A stretch of 64,000 nucleotides of DNA. Origin: Clostridium beijerinckii (GTDB lineage: Bacteria; Bacillota; Clostridia; Clostridiales; Clostridiaceae). The first letter of the stretch is position 1. Every line of letters begins with the position of its first letter. Of the stretch, positions 18,120 through 28,518 are shown piece by piece. Both the position numbers and the translations under genes were made by a program. The stretch lies in assembly GCF_036699995.1 (NCBI RefSeq), contig NZ_CP144906.1, positions 5,337,501 through 5,401,500 of the forward strand. Direction: 5' to 3'. The notes beneath the pieces are model-generated. The model saw only the letters and a list, made by a program, of their open reading frames with translations, did no database searches and had not been told where the DNA came from.

Positions 18120-19325
18120 ATGGAAATAAAAAAGAATTTAAAAACCTCAAAACTTTGGACCAAAAATTATATATTTATGCTACTTTCAAATTTATTTATA
18201 TACTTAGCTTTTTATATGTTAACTCCAACGCTTCCTGCATATGCCAAGCTATGTGGTGGTAATAATTTAGAAGCAAGCCTAGTTGTAAGTACATTTTCAA
18301 TAACTTCTTTACTTGTTAGATTATTCATAGGGAATATTATGGATAGGATTGAAATCAAACCTCTACTGCTTTTAGGCGCTCTAATACTTGCTGGAAGCAC
18401 ACTATCATATATCTGGCTTCCAATAGATGCAATAATATTGGTTCGCGTTATTCAAGGCATAGGTTGGGGGCTTGCATCTACTGGTGCTGCTGCAATTTTT
18501 TCTAATATTGTGCCAAAAGAGAAACGCGGTGAAGGCATGGGCTACTATTCTCTTTCAATGATAATATCTATGGCATTATCCCCTATGGTTGCAATAGTAA
18601 TAATGAATTTATACAGTTTTAAAAACATAGTTCTTATTTCAATAACTTTAGTAGGTATTGGTATTATATTTCTCAGCCAAGTTAAATCAACTATAAAAAT
18701 CGCTTCAACATCTAGTACGATTTCCAAATGCTCATTAAAAGATTCCTTTGAAAAAAAAGCAGCCTTACCTTCTTTATTATGCTTTTTTCTTGTAATCACA
18801 TTATGTGGAATTATGAGTTATATAATGTTATACGGGCAGGAGCTAAAAATATCTTCTATTTGGATTTATTTTATTGGATTTGTTGCAATGATTTTAATAA
18901 CACGACCTCTTGTTGGAAAAATATTTGATGAAAAAGGACATGCTATAGTAATATTACCAGGATCAATTTGCTTAATAATAGGTCTTATAACGCTCTCCTA
19001 TGCAAACTCTATTTTAATGCTTATACTCTCATCCTTATTCTATGGACTTGGGTATGGTGCCGTTCAGCCTTCCCTTCAGGCTTGGGCTGTAAACCGCTCT
19101 CCTTCTAATAGGCAAGGAGCTGCTAACGGAACATTCTTATCTTCCATGGATTTATCCTATACACTTGGATCAATTCTTCTGAGTTCCATTGCTGAGCATA
19201 AAAGTTATGCAATTATGTATAGATTTTCTGCCATTTTTATAATTTTGCTTTTATTGATATACTCTTATTATGTTTTTGTAGATAATTCTGGTGAACCAGA
19301 AATTATAGAAGAGAAACTTTCTTAA
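18120..19325 (+). CDS. MFS transporter, probable drug efflux
   Basis: 401 residues from ATG 18120 (RBS AAAAAGGAG, 7 nt); the in-frame ATG at 18090 overlaps marR and lacks an RBS. About 12 hydrophobic segments in two halves separated by a cytoplasmic stretch (KSTIKIASTSSTISKCSLKD). Motif-A-like GNIMDRIEIKPLLLLG after TM2 and RVIQGIGWGLASTGAAAIFSNIVPKEKRGEGMGYY are typical of drug:proton antiporter MFS proteins. Co-transcribed with marR. An AGTGGAATTCCACT palindrome follows at 19347-19360. Substrate not predictable. Confidence 0.88.
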   Translation: MEIKKNLKTSKLWTKNYIFMLLSNLFIYLAFYMLTPTLPAYAKLCGGNNLEASLVVSTFSITSLLVRLFIGNIMDRIEIKPLLLLGALILAGSTLSYIWLPIDAIILVRVIQGIGWGLASTGAAAIFSNIVPKEKRGEGMGYYSLSMIISMALSPMVAIVIMNLYSFKNIVLISITLVGIGIIFLSQVKSTIKIASTSSTISKCSLKDSFEKKAALPSLLCFFLVITLCGIMSYIMLYGQELKISSIWIYFIGFVAMILITRPLVGKIFDEKGHAIVILPGSICLIIGLITLSYANSILMLILSSLFYGLGYGAVQPSLQAWAVNRSPSNRQGAANGTFLSSMDLSYTLGSILLSSIAEHKSYAIMYRFSAIFIILLLLIYSYYVFVDNSGEPEIIEEKLS

Positions 19326-19549
19326 ATTTAAAGGTTGTTGCATTAGTGGAATTCCACTTTGCTAACATCCTTCAGTTCCTTTATTAATTCTAATTTTCTA
19401 TTTATTAAATTCTGAATCATTTTATCTTATTTAAGGTCTGCATAAATTTATCCACAAAACCTTCCTTTTTAACTTAGATATATCCACATTAATCACAGAT
19501 TTTTATAATAAAGTTTGCAGAAAACTAAACAGAAAAAAGACATGAGAAA

Positions 19550-19622
19550 AGGGATAAGATTTATCATATTTTATTTCAATACTCTCTCAAGCCTTGAAAG
19601 TCAATATTTTAATCTTATCCCT
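19550..19622 (-). terminator. possible terminator after the DUF1015 gene
   Basis: AGGGATAAGATT (19550-19561) pairs with AATCTTATCCCT (19611-19622); an inner TTTCAA/TTGAAA pair shortens the loop. On the minus strand it is followed by TTTTCTC. The remaining gap 19326-19746 contains nothing else I can support. Confidence 0.45.
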
Positions 19623-19746
19623 CTAATTCTTTTCTATTTAAATTTCAATATAAATTTCAATATTTTTGATTCTTTTTTCTTGTCCTTTTGCCTTAAAATC
19701 TTCAATCTTTTTTATCATGTCGTCAAAGATTATTGTTGGAGGACAA

Positions 19747-21003
19747 CTATTTTAATTCATGAATAAATAATCCACTTCTTAATTTAGGCTCAAACCATGT
19801 TGATTTTGGTGGCATTACCTCTCCAATATCAGCAACATCCATAATATCATGAACCTCTGTTGGATACATAGAAAAAGCAATCTTCATATCTGAATTAACT
19901 CTCTTTTCAAGCTCTTTGATTCCTCTGATACCGCCTATAAAGTCAATTCTATCTGATGTTCTGACATCTTCAATTCCTAAGATTGGTGTTAGTACATTAC
20001 TTTGAAGAATTGCAACATCAAGTTGTGCTATAGGATTATTTTCATCAAACGTCCCATCTTTTGCCTCTAATAAATACCATTCTCCTTCAACATCCATCCC
20101 AAATGTATGCTTCTTAGCAGGCTTTACAGGCACATTATTTTCAGATTTAGTTACAATAAAGCTTTTCTCTAACTTCGTAATCAATTCTTCTTTAGTCATT
20201 CCATTTAAATCTTTAACAACTCTGTTATAATCCATAACCATTAAATCATTATCAGGGAATGCAACCGCTAAGAAATAGTTAAACTCTTCCTCACCAGTAT
20301 AATTTGGATTTTCGGCTCTTCTCTTAAGCCCAACTTTTACAGCGGAAGCCGATCTATGATGACCATCTGCAATATATAAATAATCTATTTCCTTAAATAG
20401 GTCAACTATTTCGTCTATAATAATTTCATTATCTACAACCCATACAATGTGAGTTATACCATCTTCGGCTACGAAATTATATATAGGTTTTCTTTTACTT
20501 TCATTCTGAATCCAAGCATCTATTATTTCTGATGCAATTTGATCTTCCTTGTATGTTAAGAAAATTGGCCCAGTATTTGCATCACAATAATCAACATGAT
20601 TAATTCTATCTTGTTCCTTATCCGCCCTCGTAAACTCGTGTTTTTTAATTATATTATTCATATAATCATCTATGGATGCACAGAATACAATTCCTGTTTG
20701 AGATCTTCCATTCATTATTTGCCTATATATGTATAAACAAGGTTCCTGATCTTGAATAAATTCTCCATCTCTTATCATTCTATCAAGATTTTCTTTAGCC
20801 TTTGCATATACTTTAGGATCATGTACATCTATTTCTGGATCTAAATCTATTTCTGGTCTATCAACGTGGAGAAATGAGTGTGGATTTCCAACCACCATTT
20901 CTCTTGCTTCATCACTACTCATTACATCATATGGTAAAGCTGCTATTTTTGAAGCTAATTCCTTAACTGGTCTAATTCCTCTAAAAGCTTTAACTATCGC
21001 CAT
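19747..21003 (-). CDS. DUF1015 family protein, linked to serine biosynthesis
   Basis: 418 residues from ATG 21003 (RBS TAGGAGGAATTTTTG; the TTG codon just before is not needed). MAIVKAFRGIRPVKELASKIAALPYDVMS at the start and YIADGHHRSASAVK in the middle (a GHHR motif) are signatures of DUF1015, a conserved cytoplasmic family often found beside serA/serC in clostridia. Biochemical activity is not established to my knowledge. It follows serA by 17 bp, so it belongs to the same transcript. Confidence 0.9.
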   Translation of the reverse strand: MAIVKAFRGIRPVKELASKIAALPYDVMSSDEAREMVVGNPHSFLHVDRPEIDLDPEIDVHDPKVYAKAKENLDRMIRDGEFIQDQEPCLYIYRQIMNGRSQTGIVFCASIDDYMNNIIKKHEFTRADKEQDRINHVDYCDANTGPIFLTYKEDQIASEIIDAWIQNESKRKPIYNFVAEDGITHIVWVVDNEIIIDEIVDLFKEIDYLYIADGHHRSASAVKVGLKRRAENPNYTGEEEFNYFLAVAFPDNDLMVMDYNRVVKDLNGMTKEELITKLEKSFIVTKSENNVPVKPAKKHTFGMDVEGEWYLLEAKDGTFDENNPIAQLDVAILQSNVLTPILGIEDVRTSDRIDFIGGIRGIKELEKRVNSDMKIAFSMYPTEVHDIMDVADIGEVMPPKSTWFEPKLRSGLFIHELK

Positions 21004-21020
21004 CAAAAATTCCTCCTAAA

Positions 21021-21929
21021 TTATAGATTAAAGAATTCCTTTATTACTGAAACTACTTCTTCACCTATTCTTGTTTGAGCTTCTTTAGTTGCAGCTCCAA
21101 TATGTGGGGTAGCACTAACTTTTGGATGGTTAATTAATTCTTCATTCTTAGTTGGTTCCTCTTCAAATACATCAATACCAGCTCCAGCAATTTCACCTTT
21201 ATTAAGTGCTTCTATTAATGCTGCTTCATCAACAACCTTACCTCTAGCACAATTAATAAGATATGCTGTATTCTTCATTAATTCCAATTCTTTTTTTCCT
21301 ATTAGTGAACCAGCCGCTTTATCATAAGGTACATGAAGTGAAATAAAATCTGAAACCTTTAATACTTCTTCTAAAGATACAAAATCATAATCTAAATCAT
21401 CATGTTTTCCTTCAATTGTATAATATACAACCTTCATACCTAAAGCAGTTGCCTTTTTAGCTAAAGATTGGCCTATTCTTCCCATTCCAACGATTCCAAG
21501 TGTTTTACCCGCAATTTCAGTTCCTTCATATTTCTTTTTATTCCATTCACCATTTCTCATAGTGTAGTTAGATATCGCAATAAATCTTGCAAGTGCAAAC
21601 ATATGACCAATTGCAAGTTCTGCAACTGAATCTGAGCTTGCTGATGGAGTATTTCTTACTGTTACTCCTTTTCCTTCTGCAGCAGGAATATCTATGTTAT
21701 CTATTCCAACACCAGCTCTAATAGCCAATTTTAAATTTCCGCCTGCTTCTGCTTCAAATACATCAGCTGTAAGCTTAGTAGCTGATCTAATAACAACTGC
21801 ATCAAATTCCTTTAATTTCGCCCCCAATATATCTTGGTTAAAGTGTTCATTGACAACTTCTACTCCCAATCCATTCAATGCCTCAATTGACGCATTTTCT
21901 AATCCGTCGTTTGTTAATACTTTGATCAT
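21021..21929 (-). CDS. serA: D-3-phosphoglycerate dehydrogenase, short form
   Basis: 302 residues. Oxidises 3-phosphoglycerate to 3-phosphohydroxypyruvate with NAD, first step of serine synthesis. D-2-hydroxyacid dehydrogenase fold: RAGVGIDNID, Rossmann motif GIVGMGRIGQSLAKKA (about 143-158), INCARGKVVDEAALIEAL with catalytic Arg, FEEEP with Glu, and PHIGAATKEAQ with catalytic His. The C-terminal ACT domain of long SerA is absent, so serine feedback through ACT is not expected. RBS AAGGGGGATTTTAAAC. About 770 bp without a gene lie upstream (21930-22697); apart from the oppA terminator and small AT-rich palindromes I see nothing there. Confidence 0.88.
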   Translation of the reverse strand: MIKVLTNDGLENASIEALNGLGVEVVNEHFNQDILGAKLKEFDAVVIRSATKLTADVFEAEAGGNLKLAIRAGVGIDNIDIPAAEGKGVTVRNTPSASSDSVAELAIGHMFALARFIAISNYTMRNGEWNKKKYEGTEIAGKTLGIVGMGRIGQSLAKKATALGMKVVYYTIEGKHDDLDYDFVSLEEVLKVSDFISLHVPYDKAAGSLIGKKELELMKNTAYLINCARGKVVDEAALIEALNKGEIAGAGIDVFEEEPTKNEELINHPKVSATPHIGAATKEAQTRIGEEVVSVIKEFFNL

Positions 21930-22632
21930 GTTTAAAATCCCCCTTAATTTAAATACGCTTATTGCTAATATTTCTAATAAAATTTATAAGCTTCAAACAA
22001 TAACTAATTGTTATATCATAGTTATTAACTACTAATATTATTAGTCAGATAAATTATCCGCCTTTTCATAATAGCTAACATAAATTCACACAATTAATTA
22101 TAATTCCACTACTAAAGTGCCATAAACAATATCCAATTCCCATATCCTATTAAACTTATCTGAATTGTAGAGCTAAAAAAATTGCATAGACTTAAATTCC
22201 TTATATTTCTATATAATTCTAAGCTTCTGCACCATATAAATTACTCTATAATAAACTTTAAATTTTATCTTTGGACTTGGAATATTTATTTCACTTCTTA
22301 AATCCTATCTTTTTTATTTTACTACTTATTTGGCTTTAATTCAATACTTTATGGGCCAAATTATGATTTTAATATTGATGCTTTTATACTGTTAAATCTA
22401 TGTAAATATGTCTTAAAAATTGCTTAATATAAATCCTAAAGTATATATTTTCAAAATCCTAGTAATCGAGTACTTATACTTAATTCAGCTGGAAACGTAA
22501 AAACTCGCTTGCAATAGAATATATTAAATAGTTTTCTTTATAGGGACATGCTTCACTTTTGAGATTGCGTATTTCTATTATTTTTAAGAGCTATCTTCGG
22601 ATTTAACTTAATTATATCTTCCTAAAAAATAA

Positions 22633-22674
22633 AAGAACTACTTTAAAATATAAGCATATTTTAAAGTAGTTCTT
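22633..22674 (-). terminator. terminator of the opp operon
   Basis: Perfect 19-bp stem AAGAACTACTTTAAAATAT with a 4-nt loop, followed on the minus strand by TTATTTTTTAGG. It lies 23 nt after the oppA stop. Confidence 0.92.
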
Positions 22675-22697
22675 GCAATTTATTTAACTAAAGTTTA

Positions 22698-24356
22698 TTA
22701 TTTTTTACCTTCTACATAAGCATTTTTAAAGTAGATAGTGTTCATTACAGATACTCTAGCGCCTTTAACATAATCTTTTATACCTATTGTTCTAGTGTAA
22801 TAGTATAAAGGAATAACTGGCATATCATTCATTAACATATCTTCTGCTTGATGCATTATATCAAATCTCTTTTGTGGATCTAATTCTTTCTTTGCAGCAT
22901 CAATTAAAGCATCATATGATGGATTGTTATATCCGCAATTATTTTGATCTGATGTTGATTGGAACATATCTAAGAAAGTCATAGGATCCACATAATCAGC
23001 ATTCCAACCATCTCTTGCAATCTCAAATTGTTTTTGAACTCTTGTTGTTAAGAATACTTTCCATTCTTGGCTTTGAAGTTCAGCATTTACTCCTATCTTT
23101 TTCCACATATCTTGAATCGCTTGCATTGTATCACCGTGACCAGACTCTGGGTTATAAAGTAGTTGAAGTGTTGGTAATCCTTGACCATCTGGATATCCAG
23201 CTTCAGCTAATAATTTTTTAGCTTCTTCTACATTTCCCTTTGGATCAAAATAAGTAGTTTTTTCTGTATAGTCTTTTCCATCTGGACCTATAATTCCTTT
23301 TCCTACAATACCATGAGCAGGAATTTGGCCAGCCTTAGTAACATTATCAACAATTGATTGTCTATCAATTGCAAGATTTAAAGCCTTTCTTACCTTTGAA
23401 TCACTTAAAACCTTAGCAGCATTTGGATCTACAGCTTTTGCCTTATCTGAAACATTTACTGATAAGAAATAAGTTGCTAAATTAGGGAATGACTTAGCAC
23501 TTCCATCTTTTAAAGCACCTTGTACATCAGATTTTGGAACTGTATCAACTACATCAAATTGACCTGATTTATAACTTGCCCATGCTGATGTTTCTTCTGC
23601 AACAAATTTTAAGTTTAACTTATCAAGTTTAACTTTATCTTTATCATAGTAATTTTCGTTCTTTTCTAAAACTACTGAGTCTTTTATTGTATAATTTGTG
23701 ATTTTAAATGGACCATTAGAAACTAATGTCTTTGCATCATTTGCCCAATCTTTATTACTTTCAACAACCTTTTGATCTACTGGGAAGTAGTATGATTGTG
23801 CTGTTAACTCTAAGAAATATGGACATGGAGCTTCTAAAGTAACAACTAGTGTATTATCATCAGTTGCCTTTACCCCAACAGCATCCGCATTTCCTTTTCC
23901 TTTGTTATAAGCTTCTCCGCCTTTAAGATAGTATAATGCATAAGCGTATTCTGAAGCAGTTTCAGGATTTAATAATCTCTTCCACTCATATTCATAATCA
24001 CTTGCTTTAACTGGATCTCCATTTGACCATTTAAGATCCTTCTTTAAGTGGAAAGTATATGTTAGTTTATCATCAGATACATCCCATTTCTCAGCTTGAC
24101 CTGGAATCGCCTTTTCATTCTCATCTAATTCAGCTAAACCTGAAAAAGCATTTGCTAATACAGTAGTTCCAGTAGTATCTGTACACAATGCTGGATCTAA
24201 AGTTCTTGGATCTGCTCCTAAATTATAAGTTATTTCTTGTTTACTTGCAGCTGCTTTATCTCCACCTTTATTTGAACCACAACCAACTAAGATTGACATT
24301 CCAAGTGTTGCTGCCAAAGCTACTGCACAAAGTTGTTTTACTTTGCTTGTTTTCAT
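22698..24356 (-). CDS. oppA: oligopeptide ABC transporter substrate-binding lipoprotein
   Basis: 552 residues, SBP family 5. Lipobox LVGC with Cys26 for membrane anchoring after signal-peptidase II cleavage. EITYNLGADPRTLDPALCTDTTG, WSNGDPVKASDYEYEWKRLLNP and ALNLAIDRQSIV are OppA signatures. It captures peptides outside the cell for OppBCDF. Last gene of the operon, 147 bp after oppF, allowing extra transcript for the abundant binding protein. RBS AAGGGGGAATATAA. Confidence 0.92.
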   Translation of the reverse strand: MKTSKVKQLCAVALAATLGMSILVGCGSNKGGDKAAASKQEITYNLGADPRTLDPALCTDTTGTTVLANAFSGLAELDENEKAIPGQAEKWDVSDDKLTYTFHLKKDLKWSNGDPVKASDYEYEWKRLLNPETASEYAYALYYLKGGEAYNKGKGNADAVGVKATDDNTLVVTLEAPCPYFLELTAQSYYFPVDQKVVESNKDWANDAKTLVSNGPFKITNYTIKDSVVLEKNENYYDKDKVKLDKLNLKFVAEETSAWASYKSGQFDVVDTVPKSDVQGALKDGSAKSFPNLATYFLSVNVSDKAKAVDPNAAKVLSDSKVRKALNLAIDRQSIVDNVTKAGQIPAHGIVGKGIIGPDGKDYTEKTTYFDPKGNVEEAKKLLAEAGYPDGQGLPTLQLLYNPESGHGDTMQAIQDMWKKIGVNAELQSQEWKVFLTTRVQKQFEIARDGWNADYVDPMTFLDMFQSTSDQNNCGYNNPSYDALIDAAKKELDPQKRFDIMHQAEDMLMNDMPVIPLYYYTRTIGIKDYVKGARVSVMNTIYFKNAYVEGKK

Positions 24357-24503
24357 TTATATTCCCCCTTAATTTATTATTTATTATTTATATCTGTTTA
24401 AATCATTTTTCCCAAAATTCTTTAACAGTATGCTAAATATCTAATTATTTTTTTATTTCTTAATTATTATTAAATTGTAACTAATTACTTTTCTTGATAA
24501 ACA

Positions 24504-25487
24504 TTAGTTATCATACAAGTGGCATGCCACGAAATGACCTGGTTTTACTTCCTTTAACTCTGGATCAACTTCTGAACAAATTGGCTTTGCATATTTACAT
24601 CTACCCTTAAATCTACATCCTGGCGGTGGATCTATTGGCGATGGAATATCTCCTTCAAGCACTATTCTTTTGCTATTCTTAGCTACATCTGGATCTGGTA
24701 TTGGTACTGCCGAAAGCAATGCTTGTGTATATGGATGTAATCCTTCTGAATAAACTTTATTGCTTTCTCCCTTTTCAACCATTCTTCCAAGATACATAAC
24801 TCCAATATGGGTTGATATATGTTTAACCATTGAAAGATCGTGAGCTATAAATAGATAAGTTAACCCAAGTTCTTCTTGGAGTTCTTCAAGCATATTTATA
24901 ACTTGAGCTTGAATAGAAACATCCAGCGCTGATATAGGTTCATCACAAACTATTAGTGATGGTTCAACAGCTAATGCCCTTGCAATACCAATTCTTTGTC
25001 TTTGCCCACCTGAAAATTCATGTGGATATCTATTTATATGATCACTAGCAAGCCCAACTTTTGATAATAAACTTCTTATTCTTTCTGTTCTTGCTTCACC
25101 TGTTAGCAACTTATGAATATCTATAGCTTCTCCAATTATGTCCCCAACAGTCATTCTTGGATTTAAAGATGCATATGGATCTTGAAATATCATCTGCATT
25201 TCTTTTCTTAATGGAACCATTTCTTTTACTGAATTCTTTGTTATATCTTTTCCATTAAATATTATTTGTCCTGATGTTGGTTCATAAAGCTTCAATATTG
25301 TTCTTCCTGTAGTTGTTTTACCACAACCAGATTCACCTACAAGTCCTAAAGTCTCTCCCTTTTTAATTGTAAATGAAACTCTATCTACAGCTTTAACATA
25401 ACTATTACCCTTAAATAAGCCCTTTTTTGCAGGGAAGTACTTACATAAGTCTTTAACTTCTAAAATTATATCTTTATTAGCTTCCAC
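24504..25487 (-). CDS. oppF: oligopeptide ABC transporter ATP-binding protein OppF
   Basis: 327 residues. GTG start at 25487 shares one base with the oppD stop (TAGTG) and has GGAGGATAAAGTA before it. Walker [10 protein letters not shown] (about 54), Q-loop [15 protein letters not shown] signature [15 protein letters not shown], Walker [13 protein letters not shown], and C-terminal Opp extension with Cys residues ([14 protein letters not shown]) that may hold an Fe-S cluster, as in related dipeptide ATPases. Pairs with OppD to power peptide uptake. Confidence 0.94.
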   Translation of the reverse strand: MEANKDIILEVKDLCKYFPAKKGLFKGNSYVKAVDRVSFTIKKGETLGLVGESGCGKTTTGRTILKLYEPTSGQIIFNGKDITKNSVKEMVPLRKEMQMIFQDPYASLNPRMTVGDIIGEAIDIHKLLTGEARTERIRSLLSKVGLASDHINRYPHEFSGGQRQRIGIARALAVEPSLIVCDEPISALDVSIQAQVINMLEELQEELGLTYLFIAHDLSMVKHISTHIGVMYLGRMVEKGESNKVYSEGLHPYTQALLSAVPIPDPDVAKNSKRIVLEGDIPSPIDPPPGCRFKGRCKYAKPICSEVDPELKEVKPGHFVACHLYDN

Positions 25488-26494
25488 TACTTTATCCTCC
25501 TTATAGGTGATTCAACTTCCGGTGCATCCTCATGGCATAACCAACATGCTGCTTTATGTTTTTCCCCTACTTCAAATAATGGAGGCTGCTTTTGAATACA
25601 TATCTTCATTGCATAGTCACATCTAGCTGCAAAAGGGCATCCAACTGGTGGATTTAATAAATCTGGTGGTTGCCCTTCAATTGGAATAAGCTTTTCCTTT
25701 ATATCTTCTTTAGGATTTGGAACGCTTCTTAAAAGTCCCCATGTATACGGATGTTTCCCTCTGTAGAATATATCTTCTGTTGTTCCAGTCTCTACTATTA
25801 TTCCACCGTACATTACATTTATCCTTGAACAAACATCTGCAACAACTCCCAAGTCATGAGTTATTAATATAATTGCAGTATTAAGCTTTTCTCTTAAATC
25901 CTTCATTAAATCTAAAATTTGAGCTTGAATAGTAACATCTAATGCTGTTGTTGGTTCATCTGCAATAATAAGCTTTGGCTCACAAATTAGACTCATAGCA
26001 ATCATCGCTCTCTGCCTCATACCACCTGAAAATTCATGAGGATATTGTTTCATTCTCTTTTCAGGGCTTGGAATTCCAACTAATCCAAGCATCTTTATAG
26101 CTTCTTTTTTTGCTTCTGCTCTACTAATTTTTCTATGTTTTAAAAGAGGCTCCATTAATTGGTCACCTATTGTATATACAGGATTTAATGATGTCATAGG
26201 ATCCTGAAAAATCATTCCTATATCATTACCTCTTATAGTTTCCATTTCAGATTCCCTAATATTAGAGATATCTTTTCCATTAAAATGTATTTCTCCACCA
26301 ACAATTTTTCCATTATCAGCTAGAAGTCTCATTATAGACATCATAGTAACACTTTTACCACAACCTGATTCCCCAACTATTCCTAATGCCTCTCCTTTTT
26401 CTAAGTAGAAGGATACTCCTCTTACTGAGTGTACTTCACCAGCACTAGTTTTAAAGGAAGTTTGTAGGTCTTTTACATCCAATAATCTTTCCAT
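25487..26494 (-). CDS. oppD: oligopeptide ABC transporter ATP-binding protein OppD
   Basis: 335 residues. Walker A GESGCGKSV, Q-loop MIFQDPMTSLNP, signature FSGGMRQRAMIAMSL, Walker B LIIADEPTTALD, then the oligopeptide-type C-terminus with CPFAARCDYAMKIC. Heterodimer partner of OppF on the inner face of the membrane. RBS TAGGAGGAAGAAAG before ATG; 16 bp after oppC, and overlapping oppF by one base, so translation is coupled. Confidence 0.94.
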   Translation of the reverse strand: MERLLDVKDLQTSFKTSAGEVHSVRGVSFYLEKGEALGIVGESGCGKSVTMMSIMRLLADNGKIVGGEIHFNGKDISNIRESEMETIRGNDIGMIFQDPMTSLNPVYTIGDQLMEPLLKHRKISRAEAKKEAIKMLGLVGIPSPEKRMKQYPHEFSGGMRQRAMIAMSLICEPKLIIADEPTTALDVTIQAQILDLMKDLREKLNTAIILITHDLGVVADVCSRINVMYGGIIVETGTTEDIFYRGKHPYTWGLLRSVPNPKEDIKEKLIPIEGQPPDLLNPPVGCPFAARCDYAMKICIQKQPPLFEVGEKHKAACWLCHEDAPEVESPIRRIK

Positions 26495-26510
26495 ATACTC
26501 TTTCTTCCTC

Positions 26511-27455
26511 CTATCTCTTGTTCTTAGGATCTAATGCTTGGCTCAATCCATCACCAAAAAGGTTAAACGCTAATATAATTATACAAATCATCGCTGCTGG
26601 AAATATTAATTGATATGGATATGTATAAATACCAACCATTGCTTCATTTGCTAAAGTTCCAAGAGATGCTCTTGGAGCAGCTATTCCAAGACCGATAAAA
26701 CTCAAAAATGCTTCAGTAAATACTGCTTCAGGAATTAATAGTGTTAATGTAACCATTATTGACCCTATACAGTTAGGTATTAAATGCCTTATTAATATTC
26801 TTGCATTTGATGCACCTAATGATTTTGCTGCAAGAACAAATTCTTGTTGCTTTAATTGAAGTATATCACCTCTAACTATTCTAGCCATTCCAATCCAATA
26901 CGATATAGAAAGTGCTATTACTATTGTAAGAAGTCCACTTCCGCCTGAACCTGGCTTGTTTAAAATAGCCATAAATATTATTACATATATAGTTAACGGA
27001 ATTGCATATATAATATCAACTATTCTCATTAATATAGCATCTACTTTTCCACCAAAGAAACCAGCTATTCCACCGTAAAATACTCCTATTACTAAATTAA
27101 TAACTGCCGCTAAAACCGCAATAAGAAGTGAATATCTTGCTCCATAAAAGTTTCTAACGAATAAATCTCTTCCAAGATTATCTGTTCCAAACCAATGCTC
27201 TGCTGAAGGTTTCAAATATGTTGACGATAAATCATTTGCTGCATAATTGTATTTAGATAACCATGGAACAAAGATAGCTCCAAGGATTACAGCTACTATT
27301 ACAACAAGTGATATTATAGCAAACTTATCTTTTTTTAATCTCATCCAAGCATCTTTCCAATAACTAATACTTGGTCTTACTGATACCTCAATTTTCTTTT
27401 CTTCTTCGCTTAGAGGAGTAAATAAATCCTTTTTAACTTTTAATCCATTTTCCAT
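26511..27455 (-). CDS. oppC: oligopeptide ABC transporter permease OppC
   Basis: 314 residues from ATG 27455 (RBS GGGAGGAAGAGAAG); the upstream in-frame ATG at 27482 lies inside oppB and is less likely. A cytoplasmic N-terminus, six membrane segments, and the permease loop LAAKSLGASNARILIRHLIPN that contacts the ATPases. GTDNLGRDLFVRNFYGARYSL is an OppC/DppC hallmark. Forms the pore with OppB. Confidence 0.93.
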   Translation of the reverse strand: MENGLKVKKDLFTPLSEEEKKIEVSVRPSISYWKDAWMRLKKDKFAIISLVVIVAVILGAIFVPWLSKYNYAANDLSSTYLKPSAEHWFGTDNLGRDLFVRNFYGARYSLLIAVLAAVINLVIGVFYGGIAGFFGGKVDAILMRIVDIIYAIPLTIYVIIFMAILNKPGSGGSGLLTIVIALSISYWIGMARIVRGDILQLKQQEFVLAAKSLGASNARILIRHLIPNCIGSIMVTLTLLIPEAVFTEAFLSFIGLGIAAPRASLGTLANEAMVGIYTYPYQLIFPAAMICIIILAFNLFGDGLSQALDPKNKR

Positions 27456-27468
27456 CTTCTCTTCCTCC

Positions 27469-28395
27469 CTAAACTTCTGCATCTTGTAGTTTTATTCTTG
27501 GATCAATTAATACGTATATTACATCTACAAAGAAAGCAAAAAATACTAACATTGTTCCATAGAATATAGTTACTCCAAGCAGCATACTGTAATCTCTATT
27601 TGTAACTGACTGTACGAATTCATTTCCAAGCCCTGGAATCGCAAAGATCTTTTCTGTTACAAAACTTCCTGTTAATATGCTTGCTATTAATGGTCCAATA
27701 TATGTAACTATTGGTATCAAAGAATTTCTCAATGCATGTTTGAATATAATTGTAGTTTTGCTTAAGCCTTTTGCTTTCGCAGTTCTTATATAATCAGCTT
27801 TCAATACATCTATTAATTTACTTCTTGTAAGTCTTGTGATAAATGACAATGGTGCTGCTGCTAGTGCCATACATGGCATTACATAATTCTCCCATTCTCC
27901 AAATCCAGTCGCTGGTAATAACCCTAACTGAACTGCTAGTACATATATTAAAACCGCACCTATTACAAAACTTGGTATAGTTATGCATAATGTAGAAATA
28001 AACACTATTAATTTATCCGGCCATTTTCCATTTTTAAGAGCTGCAAGCACTCCAAGAATTATACCTGTTATCACGGCCATTCCTACTGCTACGCCTCCAA
28101 TTTTTGCAGATGCTGGAAAAGATTTAGCTATAGTATCTGTAACGCCTCTTCCCTTAAAAGTCATTGATTCGCCAAAATCTCCTTGAACTAAATTCTTCAT
28201 GTACATCCCATATTGCTCTAATACCGGCTTGTCCATTCCATATTTAGCTTCCATATTTGCCTTAATTTGTGGTGTTAACTTTTCACCATCAAATGGTCCT
28301 CCTGGCATAAGTCTCATTAGAAAAAATACTATTGTGATTATAGCCCATATGGTTACAAGGCTTATAAGAAATCTTTTTCCAATATATTTTAACAT
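27469..28395 (-). CDS. oppB: oligopeptide ABC transporter permease OppB
   Basis: 308 residues. N-terminal MLKYIGKRFLISLVTIWAIITIVFFLMRLMPGGPF is the standard OppB start; the EAA loop reads YIRTAKAKGLSKTTIIFKHALRNSLIPI. Six membrane segments. First gene of the operon; RBS AAGGAGAGAAATAC. About 110 bp upstream is a cre box, so the operon should respond to CcpA and carbon supply. Confidence 0.93.
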   Translation of the reverse strand: MLKYIGKRFLISLVTIWAIITIVFFLMRLMPGGPFDGEKLTPQIKANMEAKYGMDKPVLEQYGMYMKNLVQGDFGESMTFKGRGVTDTIAKSFPASAKIGGVAVGMAVITGIILGVLAALKNGKWPDKLIVFISTLCITIPSFVIGAVLIYVLAVQLGLLPATGFGEWENYVMPCMALAAAPLSFITRLTRSKLIDVLKADYIRTAKAKGLSKTTIIFKHALRNSLIPIVTYIGPLIASILTGSFVTEKIFAIPGLGNEFVQSVTNRDYSMLLGVTIFYGTMLVFFAFFVDVIYVLIDPRIKLQDAEV

Positions 28396-28503
28396 GTATT
28401 TCTCTCCTTCTTTTTTTATTTTATATAATTTATTTTTTAATATTTGGAAATTCTGTATGATTATTTAAAATTCTTAATAAAATTTTAAATATTTTCTGTT
28501 TTC

Positions 28504-28518
28504 TTGGAAGCGCTTCCA
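28504..28518. promoter_or_regulatory. CcpA catabolite-responsive element (cre) upstream of oppB
   Basis: TTGGAAGCGCTTCCA fits the cre consensus WTGNAANCGNWNNCW at every position, and 14 bp of it are a perfect palindrome. It lies 109 bp before the oppB start. A weaker inverted repeat (AATGGAGTCATTA / TAATAACTCCGTT, 28550-28592) lies just beyond. The rest of the gap to 29058 shows no gene. Confidence 0.8.

Noticed and set aside
19347..19360. AGTGGAATTCCACT palindrome after the MFS gene
   Set aside because: Listed in the MFS entry but not as a separate element: short, no T-run, and no second copy with the same sequence seen.
19515..19766. 83-codon plus-strand frame
   Set aside because: Covers a hairpin region and runs into the DUF1015 gene; Phe/Leu/Asn-rich translation typical of AT-rich non-coding DNA, no RBS.
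21930..22620. T-box or other riboswitch upstream of serA
   Set aside because: No TGGNACCGCG T-box element or other known aptamer motif was seen; only AT-rich sequence with small palindromes such as ACTAATATTATTAGT.
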